Origin: Denitratisoma oestradiolicum
GTDB lineage: Bacteria > Pseudomonadota > Gammaproteobacteria > Burkholderiales > Rhodocyclaceae
Assembly: GCF_902813185.1 (NCBI RefSeq)
Contig: NZ_LR778301.1
Span: 2,852,001 to 2,916,000, forward strand
Reading direction: 5' to 3'
DNA: 64,000 nucleotides
Shown here in pieces: positions 1 through 7,890 of this stretch (the first letter of the stretch is position 1; every line of letters begins with the position of its first letter). The notes under the pieces were generated by a model. That model saw only the letters and a program-made list of their open reading frames with translations. It ran no database searches and was not told the origin of the DNA. A program made the position numbers and the translations under genes.

Positions 1-277
1 GGAAGGGGCCGAAGGTTTGACCGAAGGGGATGTAGCCCTTTTTCGCCAGGCCAGCCGCCACTGTGACCAGATTCATCTCGGCAATGCCCACGTCGAGCAC
101 ACGGTTCGGATATTGGTCGTACATCTCGCGCAAGGGACCCGATTTACCAGTTCCGTCCGAATTGATGTAACAGACCTTGGGATTTTCCTTTACCAGCTGG
201 ACCATTTTTTTCGTCACCAGGTCCTTTGCGTTCATCATGGCCGCAATGTCGGTAATATTGAATGTGAATCCACCCAT
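1..277 (-). CDS. Transketolase C-terminal subunit (5' part only)
   Basis: This is the start of the C-terminal (pyrimidine-binding plus C-terminal) subunit of a split transketolase, cut by the window edge. The ATG is at 275-277, one base after the stop of the N-terminal subunit gene, so the two are translationally adjacent and should form one enzyme. The visible protein begins MGGFTFNITDIAAMM. It contains DVGIAEMNLV, matching the conserved pyrimidine-domain segment whose glutamate activates thiamine diphosphate in the family. Expected activity is two-carbon ketol transfer between sugar phosphates, or a related DXS/transketolase-like reaction. The true substrate cannot be told from sequence. 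About 92 residues are visible of roughly 300 expected. Confidence 0.85.
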   Translation of the reverse strand, partial: MGGFTFNITDIAAMMNAKDLVTKKMVQLVKENPKVCYINSDGTGKSGPLREMYDQYPNRVLDVGIAEMNLVTVAAGLAKKGYIPFGQTFGPF

Positions 278-278
278 G

Positions 279-1154
279 TCAGCTCCTCGCCTTCTGTTCT
301 TGGGTGTAACGGTCGATCAGCACCTCGGTTTCGGCGAGCTTTTCATCGTCTAGCCCACCGATGTGCCAGGCATAAGGCCTATCCGTCATGTACGACACGC
401 CCTGGCCCTTGGTGGTATTGGCGATGATGCAGATCGGCTTGCCCGGGCTAGCCAGATCGACCGGCGGCAGGGCGGCCAGAGTGCGGTCGATCTCGTACAT
501 GTTGGTACCATCGATCTCGTGGACATCCCAGCCAAAAGCCCGCCAGCAGTCGGCCATGGTGTTCCACTTGATGTTTTCACCCGCCATGAAGGAGGCCGAG
601 CACTGGTTGTTGTCCACCACGGCCACGATGTTGTCCAGGCTATGCGAAGCCGCGTACATAATGGCTTCCCAGTTGGAGCCTTCTTCAAGCTCGCCGTCAC
701 CGAGCAGGCAGTAAATGCGTGAGGCAATGCCTTCATTGCGATTGGCGTGGGAAAAACCGACGCTCCAGCTGAGTCCGTGCCCCAGGGAGCCGGTAGACAC
801 CTCAATGCCACGCACGTATTTGCGGTTGGGGTGGGCACCGAAGCGGTACCCGATCTTGTTGTAGTTATGCAGCAGATCGTCCCATTCGTGCATCCCCATA
901 TCGCAAAAAATACAGTAGAGCAAGACGCCGTTGTGCCCCTTGCTGAGCACGAACATGTTGCGATTCGGGTCTTCCGTATTGTCCGGATCAAAACCTAGAT
1001 ACTTGTAGTACAGCGCCACAGTGACATCCGTGGCGGAAAGCGGTCCACCAATATGGACATTACCGGCGTAACGCGCGCATCGACAGAGATGCTTTCGGAT
1101 CTCGCCGGCCTTTTCTATCAAATCAGGAACGTGTTCCAGATGGACTTTTGTCAC
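279..1154 (-). CDS. Transketolase N-terminal subunit (TPP-binding)
   Basis: This 291-residue protein is the N-terminal half of a split transketolase. The thiamine diphosphate/Mg motif runs from GDGELEEG to VVDNNQ (about residues 155-185), and HIGGPLSATDV near residue 35 is the usual substrate/TPP-side segment. The start is GTG at 1152-1154, with an AAGGAG ribosome site at 1163-1168. The nearby ATG at 1157-1159 is out of frame and stops at once. The C-terminal subunit follows one base after the stop. The gene diverges from the acyl-CoA dehydrogenase at 1501, and its promoter overlaps a palindrome also found at that gene, so co-regulation with the catabolic cluster is likely. Split transketolases are common outside central metabolism. 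Its specific role here is unknown. Confidence 0.9.
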   Translation of the reverse strand: MTKVHLEHVPDLIEKAGEIRKHLCRCARYAGNVHIGGPLSATDVTVALYYKYLGFDPDNTEDPNRNMFVLSKGHNGVLLYCIFCDMGMHEWDDLLHNYNKIGYRFGAHPNRKYVRGIEVSTGSLGHGLSWSVGFSHANRNEGIASRIYCLLGDGELEEGSNWEAIMYAASHSLDNIVAVVDNNQCSASFMAGENIKWNTMADCWRAFGWDVHEIDGTNMYEIDRTLAALPPVDLASPGKPICIIANTTKGQGVSYMTDRPYAWHIGGLDDEKLAETEVLIDRYTQEQKARS

Positions 1155-1220
1155 AACATCTGCTCCTTCAAATCGTTATGTTGAAGGGGGCGAATACCCC
1201 GGGAAGCTGATTTGCAAAAC

Positions 1221-1250
1221 AACATACCCCATTTCACTGACCATGGTCAA
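1221..1250 (-). promoter_or_regulatory. Leftward promoter with operator palindrome
   Basis: On the minus strand TTGACC (1245-1250) and TATGTT (1221-1226) are separated by 18 bp, a plausible sigma-70 promoter for the transketolase genes. The -35 box lies inside a perfect 12-bp palindrome, TGACCATGGTCA, at 1238-1249, where a bound repressor would block polymerase. The same palindrome with a different central pair occurs at 1396-1407. Confidence 0.5.
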
Positions 1251-1364
1251 TATTTGTTTAAAGATTTTTTATCAGAAAAATTCTGCAGAAAAGTGTGTAA
1301 CAAAACGCCAACCGTCTGACTGGCATGCCGCAGGGGCCACTCTTACCGTTTCGACAGTCTTTTA

Positions 1365-1393
1365 TTGACTCCCAATAACTTTACCCTTATTTT
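1365..1393 (+). promoter_or_regulatory. Rightward sigma-70-like promoter for the dehydrogenase cluster
   Basis: TTGACT (1365-1370), a 17-bp spacer and TATTTT (1388-1393) form a credible promoter facing the acyl-CoA dehydrogenase at 1501. The predicted start point falls at about 1400, inside the palindrome at 1396-1407. The 346-bp gap between the divergent genes (1155-1500) otherwise holds only the leftward promoter. No ribosome site is obvious before 1501. Confidence 0.5.
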
Positions 1394-1395
1394 AT

Positions 1396-1407
1396 TGACC
1401 GCGGTCA
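1396..1407. promoter_or_regulatory. Operator palindrome TGACCGCGGTCA
   Basis: A perfect 12-bp palindrome sits over the predicted transcription start of the rightward cluster. It has the same half-site (TGACC/GGTCA) as the palindrome at 1238-1249. The symmetry and position suit a dimeric repressor such as a TetR-family regulator. No regulator gene lies in the window next to it. Confidence 0.55.
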
Positions 1408-1500
1408 GCGAGGTGACTACAATGATCCACAACCTGGCTTTTCGGACATCCCGTTTGGGAAGCATCGACCACTTGAAAACCTTCTCAAACTCGCTACGCC

Positions 1501-2682
1501 ATGGACTTCGAATTCTCGGAAGACGAAAAGAAATTCCTTCGCGACATCGAGGAATTCCTGAAAGAAAACCACGACCCGGAAGTCATGGACCTGCATCGGG
1601 AGAATCTGGCGCAGCTGGTTGATACACCGGCCCGCAGGGAATTCATGAAAAAGCTCGCCGCCCGGGGCTGGTTGGGAATCACTTGGCCTGTAGCCTATGG
1701 GGGGCAGGATGGCCAGGGTTTCTACGAATACCTCCTGAACGAAAAGCTTTCCTCGGTGGGTGCCCCTCAATTGGGCAAAGGCACCGGTGTCGTCGGAAAG
1801 ACGCTGATCAAGGTCGGATCGGAAAAACTGAAGCGCGAATTCCTGTCCAAGATACTCAATGCGGAAATCGAATTCGCCCTCGGTTACACAGAGCCATCCG
1901 CAGGATCGGATTCAGCCGCCATGAAGCTCAAGGCTGAACGCAGCGGGGAAGGCTGGATTCTGAACGGGCAGAAGTCGTTCACCACGTCGGCACACTTCGC
2001 CGACTGGTACTGGGTCGGCGTGCGCACCGATCCCGATGCCCCGAAGCATCACGGCATCACACTGTTCCTGTTGCCCATGAATCATCCGGGACTGACCATC
2101 CAGCCGATGTATACCATTGGTGGAGAACGCACCAACGCTGTCTTTTTCGACAATGTTTTCATACCTGACGACTATCGCGTCGGCGAACTCAACAAGGGCT
2201 TCCAGTACATTGCCGAAGCGCTGGATATCGAGCGGTTCGGCATGTTCACCTTCTCGCCAATCAGGGGACGCACCGAACTACTCTGCGATTACGTCAAGAC
2301 AGCAAAGCGCGACGGAAAGCCACTCAAGGACGATCCGGTCGCTCGCCAGAAAATAGCGCAACTGGCCACCGAGTGCGAGGTGGCCCGCGTACTGGGGATA
2401 CGGTTCGTGGATGCAGCACTCAATGCGACCAAGACCCCGACGGCAGAAGCATCGCACTACAAGCTTTACTCCACGGAATTTTCGCGCCGTCTTGCCGATG
2501 CCACCATGGACATCATCGGTCCCGGAAGCCAACTGACCGCCGACAACCATGGCGCCCCCATTGAAGGACGAGCCCCGGGTAGCTACGTGCTGACGGTCCT
2601 TGAAACCATCGGCGGCGGCACCTCCGAGGTTCAACGCAACATCATCGCCACGCGCAAGCTCGGCTTGCCGAAAAACTTCTAG
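1501..2682 (+). CDS. Acyl-CoA dehydrogenase family protein
   Basis: This 393-residue flavoprotein should catalyse alpha,beta-desaturation of an acyl-CoA using FAD. YTEPSAGSDSA (about 129-139) and the TIGGGTSEVQRNIIATRKLG tail are family signatures. At the MCAD catalytic-glutamate position the tail reads IGGGT, so that residue is absent. Glu244 in LDIERF aligns by eye with the alternative catalytic glutamate of isovaleryl-CoA dehydrogenase and of some steroid-side-chain dehydrogenases. Those steroid enzymes often work as hetero-oligomers, but no partner subunit gene adjoins this one. It heads a rightward cluster and has an operator at its promoter. The ATG at 1501 is used because the protein begins with the normal family N-terminus. 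No strong ribosome site is visible. Confidence 0.9.
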   Translation: MDFEFSEDEKKFLRDIEEFLKENHDPEVMDLHRENLAQLVDTPARREFMKKLAARGWLGITWPVAYGGQDGQGFYEYLLNEKLSSVGAPQLGKGTGVVGKTLIKVGSEKLKREFLSKILNAEIEFALGYTEPSAGSDSAAMKLKAERSGEGWILNGQKSFTTSAHFADWYWVGVRTDPDAPKHHGITLFLLPMNHPGLTIQPMYTIGGERTNAVFFDNVFIPDDYRVGELNKGFQYIAEALDIERFGMFTFSPIRGRTELLCDYVKTAKRDGKPLKDDPVARQKIAQLATECEVARVLGIRFVDAALNATKTPTAEASHYKLYSTEFSRRLADATMDIIGPGSQLTADNHGAPIEGRAPGSYVLTVLETIGGGTSEVQRNIIATRKLGLPKNF

Positions 2683-2713
2683 CCAACCCTCCGTCGACAG
2701 TGGACACAACACC

Positions 2714-3730
2714 ATGAAAATCTACACCACCGCCCCCCTGGAAGACCCCCGCAAGGCCCGCACCCTCTACAAGGAGCTGGAGGATATCGGCTACGACGGG
2801 GGCTTTTCCTTCGAAGCCAAGCACGACCCTTTCCTGGCCCTGGCCGTGGCCGCCGAGCACACCACCACCCTGCGTCTGGGCACGGCCATCGCCATCGCCT
2901 TCGCCCGCAACCCCATGAACCTGGCCAACCTGGGCTACGACATGCAGTCCATCAGCGGCGGCCGATTTGTGCTGGGCCTGGGCTCCCAGGTCAAGCCCCA
3001 CATCGAGAAGCGCTTCAGCTCCACCTGGTCTCATCCGGCCGAGCGGATGCGGGAAATCGTACTGGCCATCAAGGCCATCTGGAACTGCTGGGAAGGCAAG
3101 GGTCCGCTTGATTTCAAGGGCCGCTTCTACACCCACACGATCATGATTCCGGCCTTCAATCCGGGGCCCAATCCCTATGGCCCGCCGCCGATCTTCACTG
3201 GTGGCTTCGGCCCCCTGATGACTGCGGTCGCCGGCGAAGCGGCCGACGGTTTCATCTCTCACCCCTTCAACACCCGCCGCTCCCTGCTGGAAAACACTCT
3301 GCCCGCGCTGCAACAGGGCCTGACCAAGTCTGGCCGCCAGCGTAGTGATATCGAGGTGATGAGCGCCACCCTGGTGGTGACCGCCGACACGGAGGAAAAG
3401 CTTGCCGCCTCCAAACTGGCAGCCCGCAAGCAACTGGCCTTCTACGGCTCCACCCCGGCCTATCTGCCGACCCTGGCCTGCCATGGCTGGGAGGGCGTCC
3501 ATCAGGAGCTCAATCGACTGTCCAAGGAAGGCCGCTGGGATGACATGACCGATCTGATCGACGACACCATCCTCAATGAAATCGCCGTCGTCGGGGAGCG
3601 CCACGAAATCGCCGGCAAGCTACGCGCCCGTCTGGACGGCATCGCCGACAGCGTCAGCATCACCCACAATCGTTGCCCGGACCCGGGCCATTGGGCCGAC
3701 GTGGTGCGGGACCTGAAGAAATCCGCCTGA
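2714..3730 (+). CDS. LLM-class (luciferase-like) F420/flavin-dependent oxidoreductase
   Basis: This 338-residue TIM-barrel protein belongs to the luciferase-like monooxygenase superfamily. Supporting segments are the N-terminal strand MKIYTT, RLGTAIAIAFARNPMNLA (about 56-73), SGGRFVLGLGSQV (about 81-93) and PPIFTGGFGP in the second half. These resemble the actinobacterial F420-type subgroup acting on catabolic substrates. Whether this host makes F420 is not shown here, and FMN is possible. The ATG at 2714 was chosen because the region upstream in frame belongs to the preceding gene's end. It lies 31 bp after the dehydrogenase stop and 21 bp before the DUF1214 gene, so it is probably one operon. 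Substrate unknown. Confidence 0.85.
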   Translation: MKIYTTAPLEDPRKARTLYKELEDIGYDGGFSFEAKHDPFLALAVAAEHTTTLRLGTAIAIAFARNPMNLANLGYDMQSISGGRFVLGLGSQVKPHIEKRFSSTWSHPAERMREIVLAIKAIWNCWEGKGPLDFKGRFYTHTIMIPAFNPGPNPYGPPPIFTGGFGPLMTAVAGEAADGFISHPFNTRRSLLENTLPALQQGLTKSGRQRSDIEVMSATLVVTADTEEKLAASKLAARKQLAFYGSTPAYLPTLACHGWEGVHQELNRLSKEGRWDDMTDLIDDTILNEIAVVGERHEIAGKLRARLDGIADSVSITHNRCPDPGHWADVVRDLKKSA

Positions 3731-3751
3731 CAAAACACGAGGGAGCGAGAA

Positions 3752-4951
3752 ATGAGCGATGCCAACCACGAAACCACGCTGCGCCAGGCCTGGGCGGATT
3801 TTTGCGACGAACTGAAGCGGGCCGGGGACATCCCCTTCGGTCCCACGGTGCCGCCCCATGTCAATGACCGCAGCGCCGGTTTCGAGGTCCTGGCTCGCAA
3901 CATCTCCCTGGCCCTGAACTTCCAGCATGACTACGCCGATCCCTTGTACCCGGAACTGATCCACTATTTCGACCCGGTACGCAAGCAGGGCGGCGACAAC
4001 ACCGACGCGGTCTATGTGGGCGCGACGATCAATGGCACGGACACCTACCGCATCAGCGGCAATCGGGGCAGCGCCCGCTACTTTGCCGTCACCTCGGTGG
4101 AACAAGGCCAGACCCCCTGGGGAGGCAAGGTGGCCCAGACCCTCTTCGCCGACGACCTCCAGGTGGATGCCGACGGTCGTTTCGAGTTGATGATCGGCCC
4201 GGCCCGGCCCGATGGCTACACCGGCAATTGGCTGCGCACCACGCCGGAGACTTTCCGCGTCACCTTCCGCCAGTTCTTCGCCGACTGGGAAAGCGAACGC
4301 CCCATGAAGGCCCGCATCGACCGCCTCACCGGCGACATGAGCCCGCCCTCGCCGCCAACGCCAGAACGCCTCGCCAAACAACTGCTGGCCTCGGCGAAAT
4401 GGGTCAATGAATCCATCGAGTTCTGGATCTACATGATCAACATGTGGAAGGCCATCCCCAACACCTTCCGCTCCTACAAGCAGCTGGCCGACCAGGCCAT
4501 CGACGCCACCCCCGGCGGCGAGCCCATGGTCGCCTACTGGCAACTGCCGACGGACGAGGCTCTGATCATCCGGGTACGCCCCCCCCGCTGCCAATATTGG
4601 GCGGTGGAGTTCGGCAACTTCTGGTGGACCACCATGGACTACCGCTACCGGCTGTCCAACACCAATTGCCATTACGCCCAGATGGAAGACGACGGCGAAC
4701 TGATCGTGGTCATCGCCCACGAGGACCCGGGCCTGCCCAACTGGCTGGACCCCTCCGGCTATGCCGAAGGCTATGTCTGCCACCGCTGGATGCTGGCCGA
4801 CAGTTGTCCGGTTCCCCAGGCCACCCAGGTCAAGGCTTCGGAATTGTTCGAACACCTGCCGGCCAGCGTGAAGCGCATCACCCCGGAAGAACGCCGGGAG
4901 CAACTGGCGGCTCGACGCCGGGGCGTGATCAACCGCTTCGGCAATCTCTGA
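3752..4951 (+). CDS. DUF1214 domain-containing protein (copy 1)
   Basis: This 399-residue protein carries a C-terminal DUF1214 domain (about residues 270-350) with YWAVEFGNFWWTTMDYRYRLS and HEDPGLPNWLDPSGYAEGY. The function of this family is not established. A GGGAG ribosome site precedes the ATG. It lies 21 bp downstream of the luciferase-like gene and 29 bp upstream of a sulfotransferase gene. A paralogue at 11326-12438 also sits next to a sulfotransferase, which suggests the two protein types act on the same compound. No signal peptide or membrane helix is evident, so it is probably cytoplasmic. Seen: the shared domain and pairing. Inferred: a joint catabolic or modification step. Confidence 0.85.
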   Translation: MSDANHETTLRQAWADFCDELKRAGDIPFGPTVPPHVNDRSAGFEVLARNISLALNFQHDYADPLYPELIHYFDPVRKQGGDNTDAVYVGATINGTDTYRISGNRGSARYFAVTSVEQGQTPWGGKVAQTLFADDLQVDADGRFELMIGPARPDGYTGNWLRTTPETFRVTFRQFFADWESERPMKARIDRLTGDMSPPSPPTPERLAKQLLASAKWVNESIEFWIYMINMWKAIPNTFRSYKQLADQAIDATPGGEPMVAYWQLPTDEALIIRVRPPRCQYWAVEFGNFWWTTMDYRYRLSNTNCHYAQMEDDGELIVVIAHEDPGLPNWLDPSGYAEGYVCHRWMLADSCPVPQATQVKASELFEHLPASVKRITPEERREQLAARRRGVINRFGNL

Positions 4952-4980
4952 CCCACAGCGCCATTGCCGGGAGAAACCCC

Positions 4981-6243
4981 ATGAGTGCAGACAATCCGCT
5001 GGACTGGACACCCCCGCCCCGCCCCGAGTGGCTGGCCCGGGTCAATGAGGAAGGCCGGGGCATGGACATCGCCAGCCTGGTCCCGCTGCAGCCCAAGGAA
5101 CTGATCGAGACGGCCATGGCCAACACCGGGCTGTCCGATTTCGGCAAGGAGGAAGAATGGCGGGAGCCTTTCGAAATTCTGGTAAAAGCCCTCAACGAGG
5201 AGGCGGAACTGCACCTCTTCGGCCGACTGATGACCCGTAGCGACCTCCTGATCTGGCTCCAGGAGCGGCTGGAGATCGAGGAAGCCTACCGGCGCCATCC
5301 GGAAATCGAGGATGAGGTTGTGGACGCGCCGGTATTCATCGTCGGCCAGGCCCGCTCGGGCACCTCCATCCTGTTCGAGCTGCTCTCGGCCGATAGCCAG
5401 TTCGGTGCACCCACGAACTGGGAGATCATGTTCCCCTCCCCGCCACCGGAGGCCGCCACCTACCGCAACGACCCCCGTATCCCCAAGGCCCAGCACCTCT
5501 TGACCCAGTGGCACCGGGTAGCGCCCTCCTTCCTCTCCATGCACGAACTGGGGGCCACCATTCCCAACGAGTGCAAGGTGGCGATGAACTGCACCTTCAT
5601 CAGCGACAACCTGACGGGCATTTTCCAGATTCCCAGCTACTACGCCTGGCTGGCCCAGGCAGACCTGACGGTGCCCTACGCCTACTACAAGCGGATGCTG
5701 AAGCTGCTGCAATGGAAGAACCCGCGCCGCCACTGGCTATTGAAATCCCCAAGCCATATCGAGAGCCTGCCGGTGCTGTTCAAGGTCTTTCCCGACGCCC
5801 GGGTGGTCTATGCCCACCGGGACCCGATCAAGGCGCGGGCCTCGGTCACCCACCTGCTGGGCACCCTTTACTGGATGCGCAGCGACAAGCCCTTCGATGC
5901 CGGTTCCTTCGAGCGTTTGATGACGCCCGAGGCCTACGCCTTCAGCCTGAATCGAATCATCGATCAGATCGAGGCCGGCGAAGTTTCCCGGGCCCAGGTC
6001 CATGATTTCCTCTTCGCCGACCTGATGCGATCTCCCCTGGACGCCCTCACCGAGCTCTACCGGAAGATGGACCTCCCGTTCCCGGACCAGGCCCGCCAGG
6101 CGGTGGCCGACTACCTGGCCCACAAGCCCCAGGGCAAGTTCGGCCAGAATGTCTATAGCGTGGGGGAACAGGAACAGATCGCCCGGGAGCGGGTCATTTT
6201 TACTCGCTATCAGCAGTTCCACAACGTGCCGAACGAAGTCTGA
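4981..6243 (+). CDS. Sulfotransferase family protein (copy 1)
   Basis: This 420-residue protein has the P-loop-like PAPS-binding motif VGQARSGTSILFELL (about residues 120-134) and a second PAPS-contact region, VVYAHRDPIKARASV (about 277-291). The family transfers sulfate from PAPS to hydroxyl groups, but several bacterial members in lipid, steroid and terpenoid clusters have unproven activity. The start at 4981 follows a GGGAG site, and the longer open frame upstream is the shadow of the DUF1214 gene. It ends 19 bp before an SDR gene, consistent with one operon. The paralogue at 10021 shares the TGLSDFG N-terminal segment and SPPPEAATY. Confidence 0.85.
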   Translation: MSADNPLDWTPPPRPEWLARVNEEGRGMDIASLVPLQPKELIETAMANTGLSDFGKEEEWREPFEILVKALNEEAELHLFGRLMTRSDLLIWLQERLEIEEAYRRHPEIEDEVVDAPVFIVGQARSGTSILFELLSADSQFGAPTNWEIMFPSPPPEAATYRNDPRIPKAQHLLTQWHRVAPSFLSMHELGATIPNECKVAMNCTFISDNLTGIFQIPSYYAWLAQADLTVPYAYYKRMLKLLQWKNPRRHWLLKSPSHIESLPVLFKVFPDARVVYAHRDPIKARASVTHLLGTLYWMRSDKPFDAGSFERLMTPEAYAFSLNRIIDQIEAGEVSRAQVHDFLFADLMRSPLDALTELYRKMDLPFPDQARQAVADYLAHKPQGKFGQNVYSVGEQEQIARERVIFTRYQQFHNVPNEV

Positions 6244-6262
6244 TTCGGAAGAAAGGCCCGCA

Positions 6263-7033
6263 ATGCACCTTGCCTTGCAAGACCGCGTCGTCGTTCTCAC
6301 GGGTGCCGCCAGTGGCATCGGCCTGGCCTGTCTCAAGGCCTTTGCTACCGAAGGCTGCGCCGTGGTCGCTGCCGATATCGACCGTGTTCGACTCGATGAA
6401 GCCGTCGCCGCAGCCGACGGCCGGGTGGTTGCCCAGGTGGCCGACGTCACTGATCCGGCCCAGGTGCAGGCCCTGGTGGATCGTGCCATCGAGGAATTCG
6501 GCTGCCTGGACGTGATGTTCAACAATGCTGGCGGTGCCTTTCCCACCCCCACCGAAACCCAGAGCCTGGACGATTACCGACGCATCATCGCCCTCAACCT
6601 GGACTCGGTGTACTACGGTATCCACGCCGCCCTGCCGGTGATGCTGGCCCAGGGCCGCGGCTGCATCCTGTCCACCACCTCCGGCGCCGGCCTCAATGCG
6701 GTGGACGGCCTGGCCGCCTACGGCGCTGCCAAGGCCGGCGTCATCAGTCTGATGAAAAGCGTGGCAACGGAATTTGGCGGCCGCGGCATCCGTGCCAACA
6801 CCCTATCCCCCGGCCCCATGGATACGCCGGGCCTGCGCGCCTGGCTGGAAACCTTTCCCGACGGCCCGGCCCGCTACGGTCGCCAGGTGCCCAGCGGCCG
6901 CCTCGGCACCGGGGAGGACATCGCCCACACCGCCCTGTTCCTCGCCAGCGATGCGGCGGCCTACATCAACGGCGTGGTGATCCCGGTCGATGGCGCCATC
7001 CACGCCCGCCTCGCCTCCCCCCACCTCGAATAA
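6263..7033 (+). CDS. SDR-family NAD(P)-dependent oxidoreductase
   Basis: This 256-residue classical short-chain dehydrogenase has the cofactor motif TGAASGIG (about 14-21), an Asp at the end of strand 2 (ADID) suggesting NAD preference, NNAG (about 86-89), and catalytic Ser, Tyr and Lys in STTSGAG and YGAAKAG. It should oxidise or reduce a hydroxyl/keto group. The ATG at 6263 follows a weak purine-rich site and fits the family N-terminus. It lies 19 bp after the sulfotransferase and 11 bp before a second SDR, so the two dehydrogenases probably handle successive or related steps. Substrate cannot be assigned. Confidence 0.92.
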   Translation: MHLALQDRVVVLTGAASGIGLACLKAFATEGCAVVAADIDRVRLDEAVAAADGRVVAQVADVTDPAQVQALVDRAIEEFGCLDVMFNNAGGAFPTPTETQSLDDYRRIIALNLDSVYYGIHAALPVMLAQGRGCILSTTSGAGLNAVDGLAAYGAAKAGVISLMKSVATEFGGRGIRANTLSPGPMDTPGLRAWLETFPDGPARYGRQVPSGRLGTGEDIAHTALFLASDAAAYINGVVIPVDGAIHARLASPHLE

Positions 7034-7044
7034 GGAGACATCCC

Positions 7045-7878
7045 ATGGATCTTGGACTCAAGAGCAAGACAGTCGTCATCACCGGCGGCAGCGGCGGCAT
7101 CGGCCAGGGGCTGGTGCTGGAATTCGCCCGGGAGGGCTGCAACGTGGTCAGCGCCTCCCGGGACGCCACCACTGGGGAGAAGCTCGCCCAGCAGGCGGCG
7201 GCGCAAGGCCTGCCCGGCCGGGTACTGGCCCTGGCTACCGACGTGACCCAGCGGGCCAGCGTGGATGCCATGATCGCCGAGACCCAGCGCCAGTTCGGCC
7301 CCGTGGATGCCCTGGTCAACAACGCCGGCGGCGTGGCCCATCCGTCCGCCTTCGCCGAACTCGACGACGAGGCCCGGCGCTGGGAAATCGCCCTCAACAT
7401 CGACGGTGTGGTGAATTGCTGCCAGGCCGTAGGTCGGGACATGCTGGCCCGGGGCCGAGGCAGCATTATCAACATTTCCTCAAACTCTTCCCTGCTGGGA
7501 GAAGCGGCCGCCGGGGTGGCCCACTACGGTGCCACCAAGGGCTTCGTGAACAGCCTTTCCAAGGCCCTGGCCTGGGAATGGGCCAAGCAGGGAGTGCGGG
7601 TGAACAACATCTGCCCGGGTTGGATCGTGCCCCACAAATCGGAGAATGTGGGTGACGGCAGCTTCTGGAACCGTTTCGGCTTCGAACAGCTGGGCAAACC
7701 GGAAGACATGGAAAAAGCCCGGGAGGACGGCACCCTGTTCAACATGAGCGGCCTGCCCATCCCCCGCCTGGGCCGGCCCGAGGACATTGCCTACCTGGCC
7801 CTGTTCCTGGCCTCGGAGCGCTCCAGTTACATCACCGGCCAGTTGATCAGCGTCAGTGGCGGCGCCTACATGCCCTAA
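7045..7878 (+). CDS. SDR-family oxidoreductase
   Basis: This 277-residue classical SDR has TGGSGGIG near the N-terminus, VNNAGG around residue 90, Ser in NISSNSS, and the YGATKG catalytic pair. An AAGGAG site precedes the ATG. It is slightly longer than its neighbour because of an insert between the catalytic region and the C-terminus (about residues 195-240). It is the last intact gene of the cluster. An IS1595-type element inserted just after the stop codon leaves the gene whole but separates it from whatever followed. The similarity to the upstream SDR is family-level rather than a recent duplication. Confidence 0.92.
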   Translation: MDLGLKSKTVVITGGSGGIGQGLVLEFAREGCNVVSASRDATTGEKLAQQAAAQGLPGRVLALATDVTQRASVDAMIAETQRQFGPVDALVNNAGGVAHPSAFAELDDEARRWEIALNIDGVVNCCQAVGRDMLARGRGSIINISSNSSLLGEAAAGVAHYGATKGFVNSLSKALAWEWAKQGVRVNNICPGWIVPHKSENVGDGSFWNRFGFEQLGKPEDMEKAREDGTLFNMSGLPIPRLGRPEDIAYLALFLASERSSYITGQLISVSGGAYMP

Positions 7879-7890
7879 GTATTGAAATCT

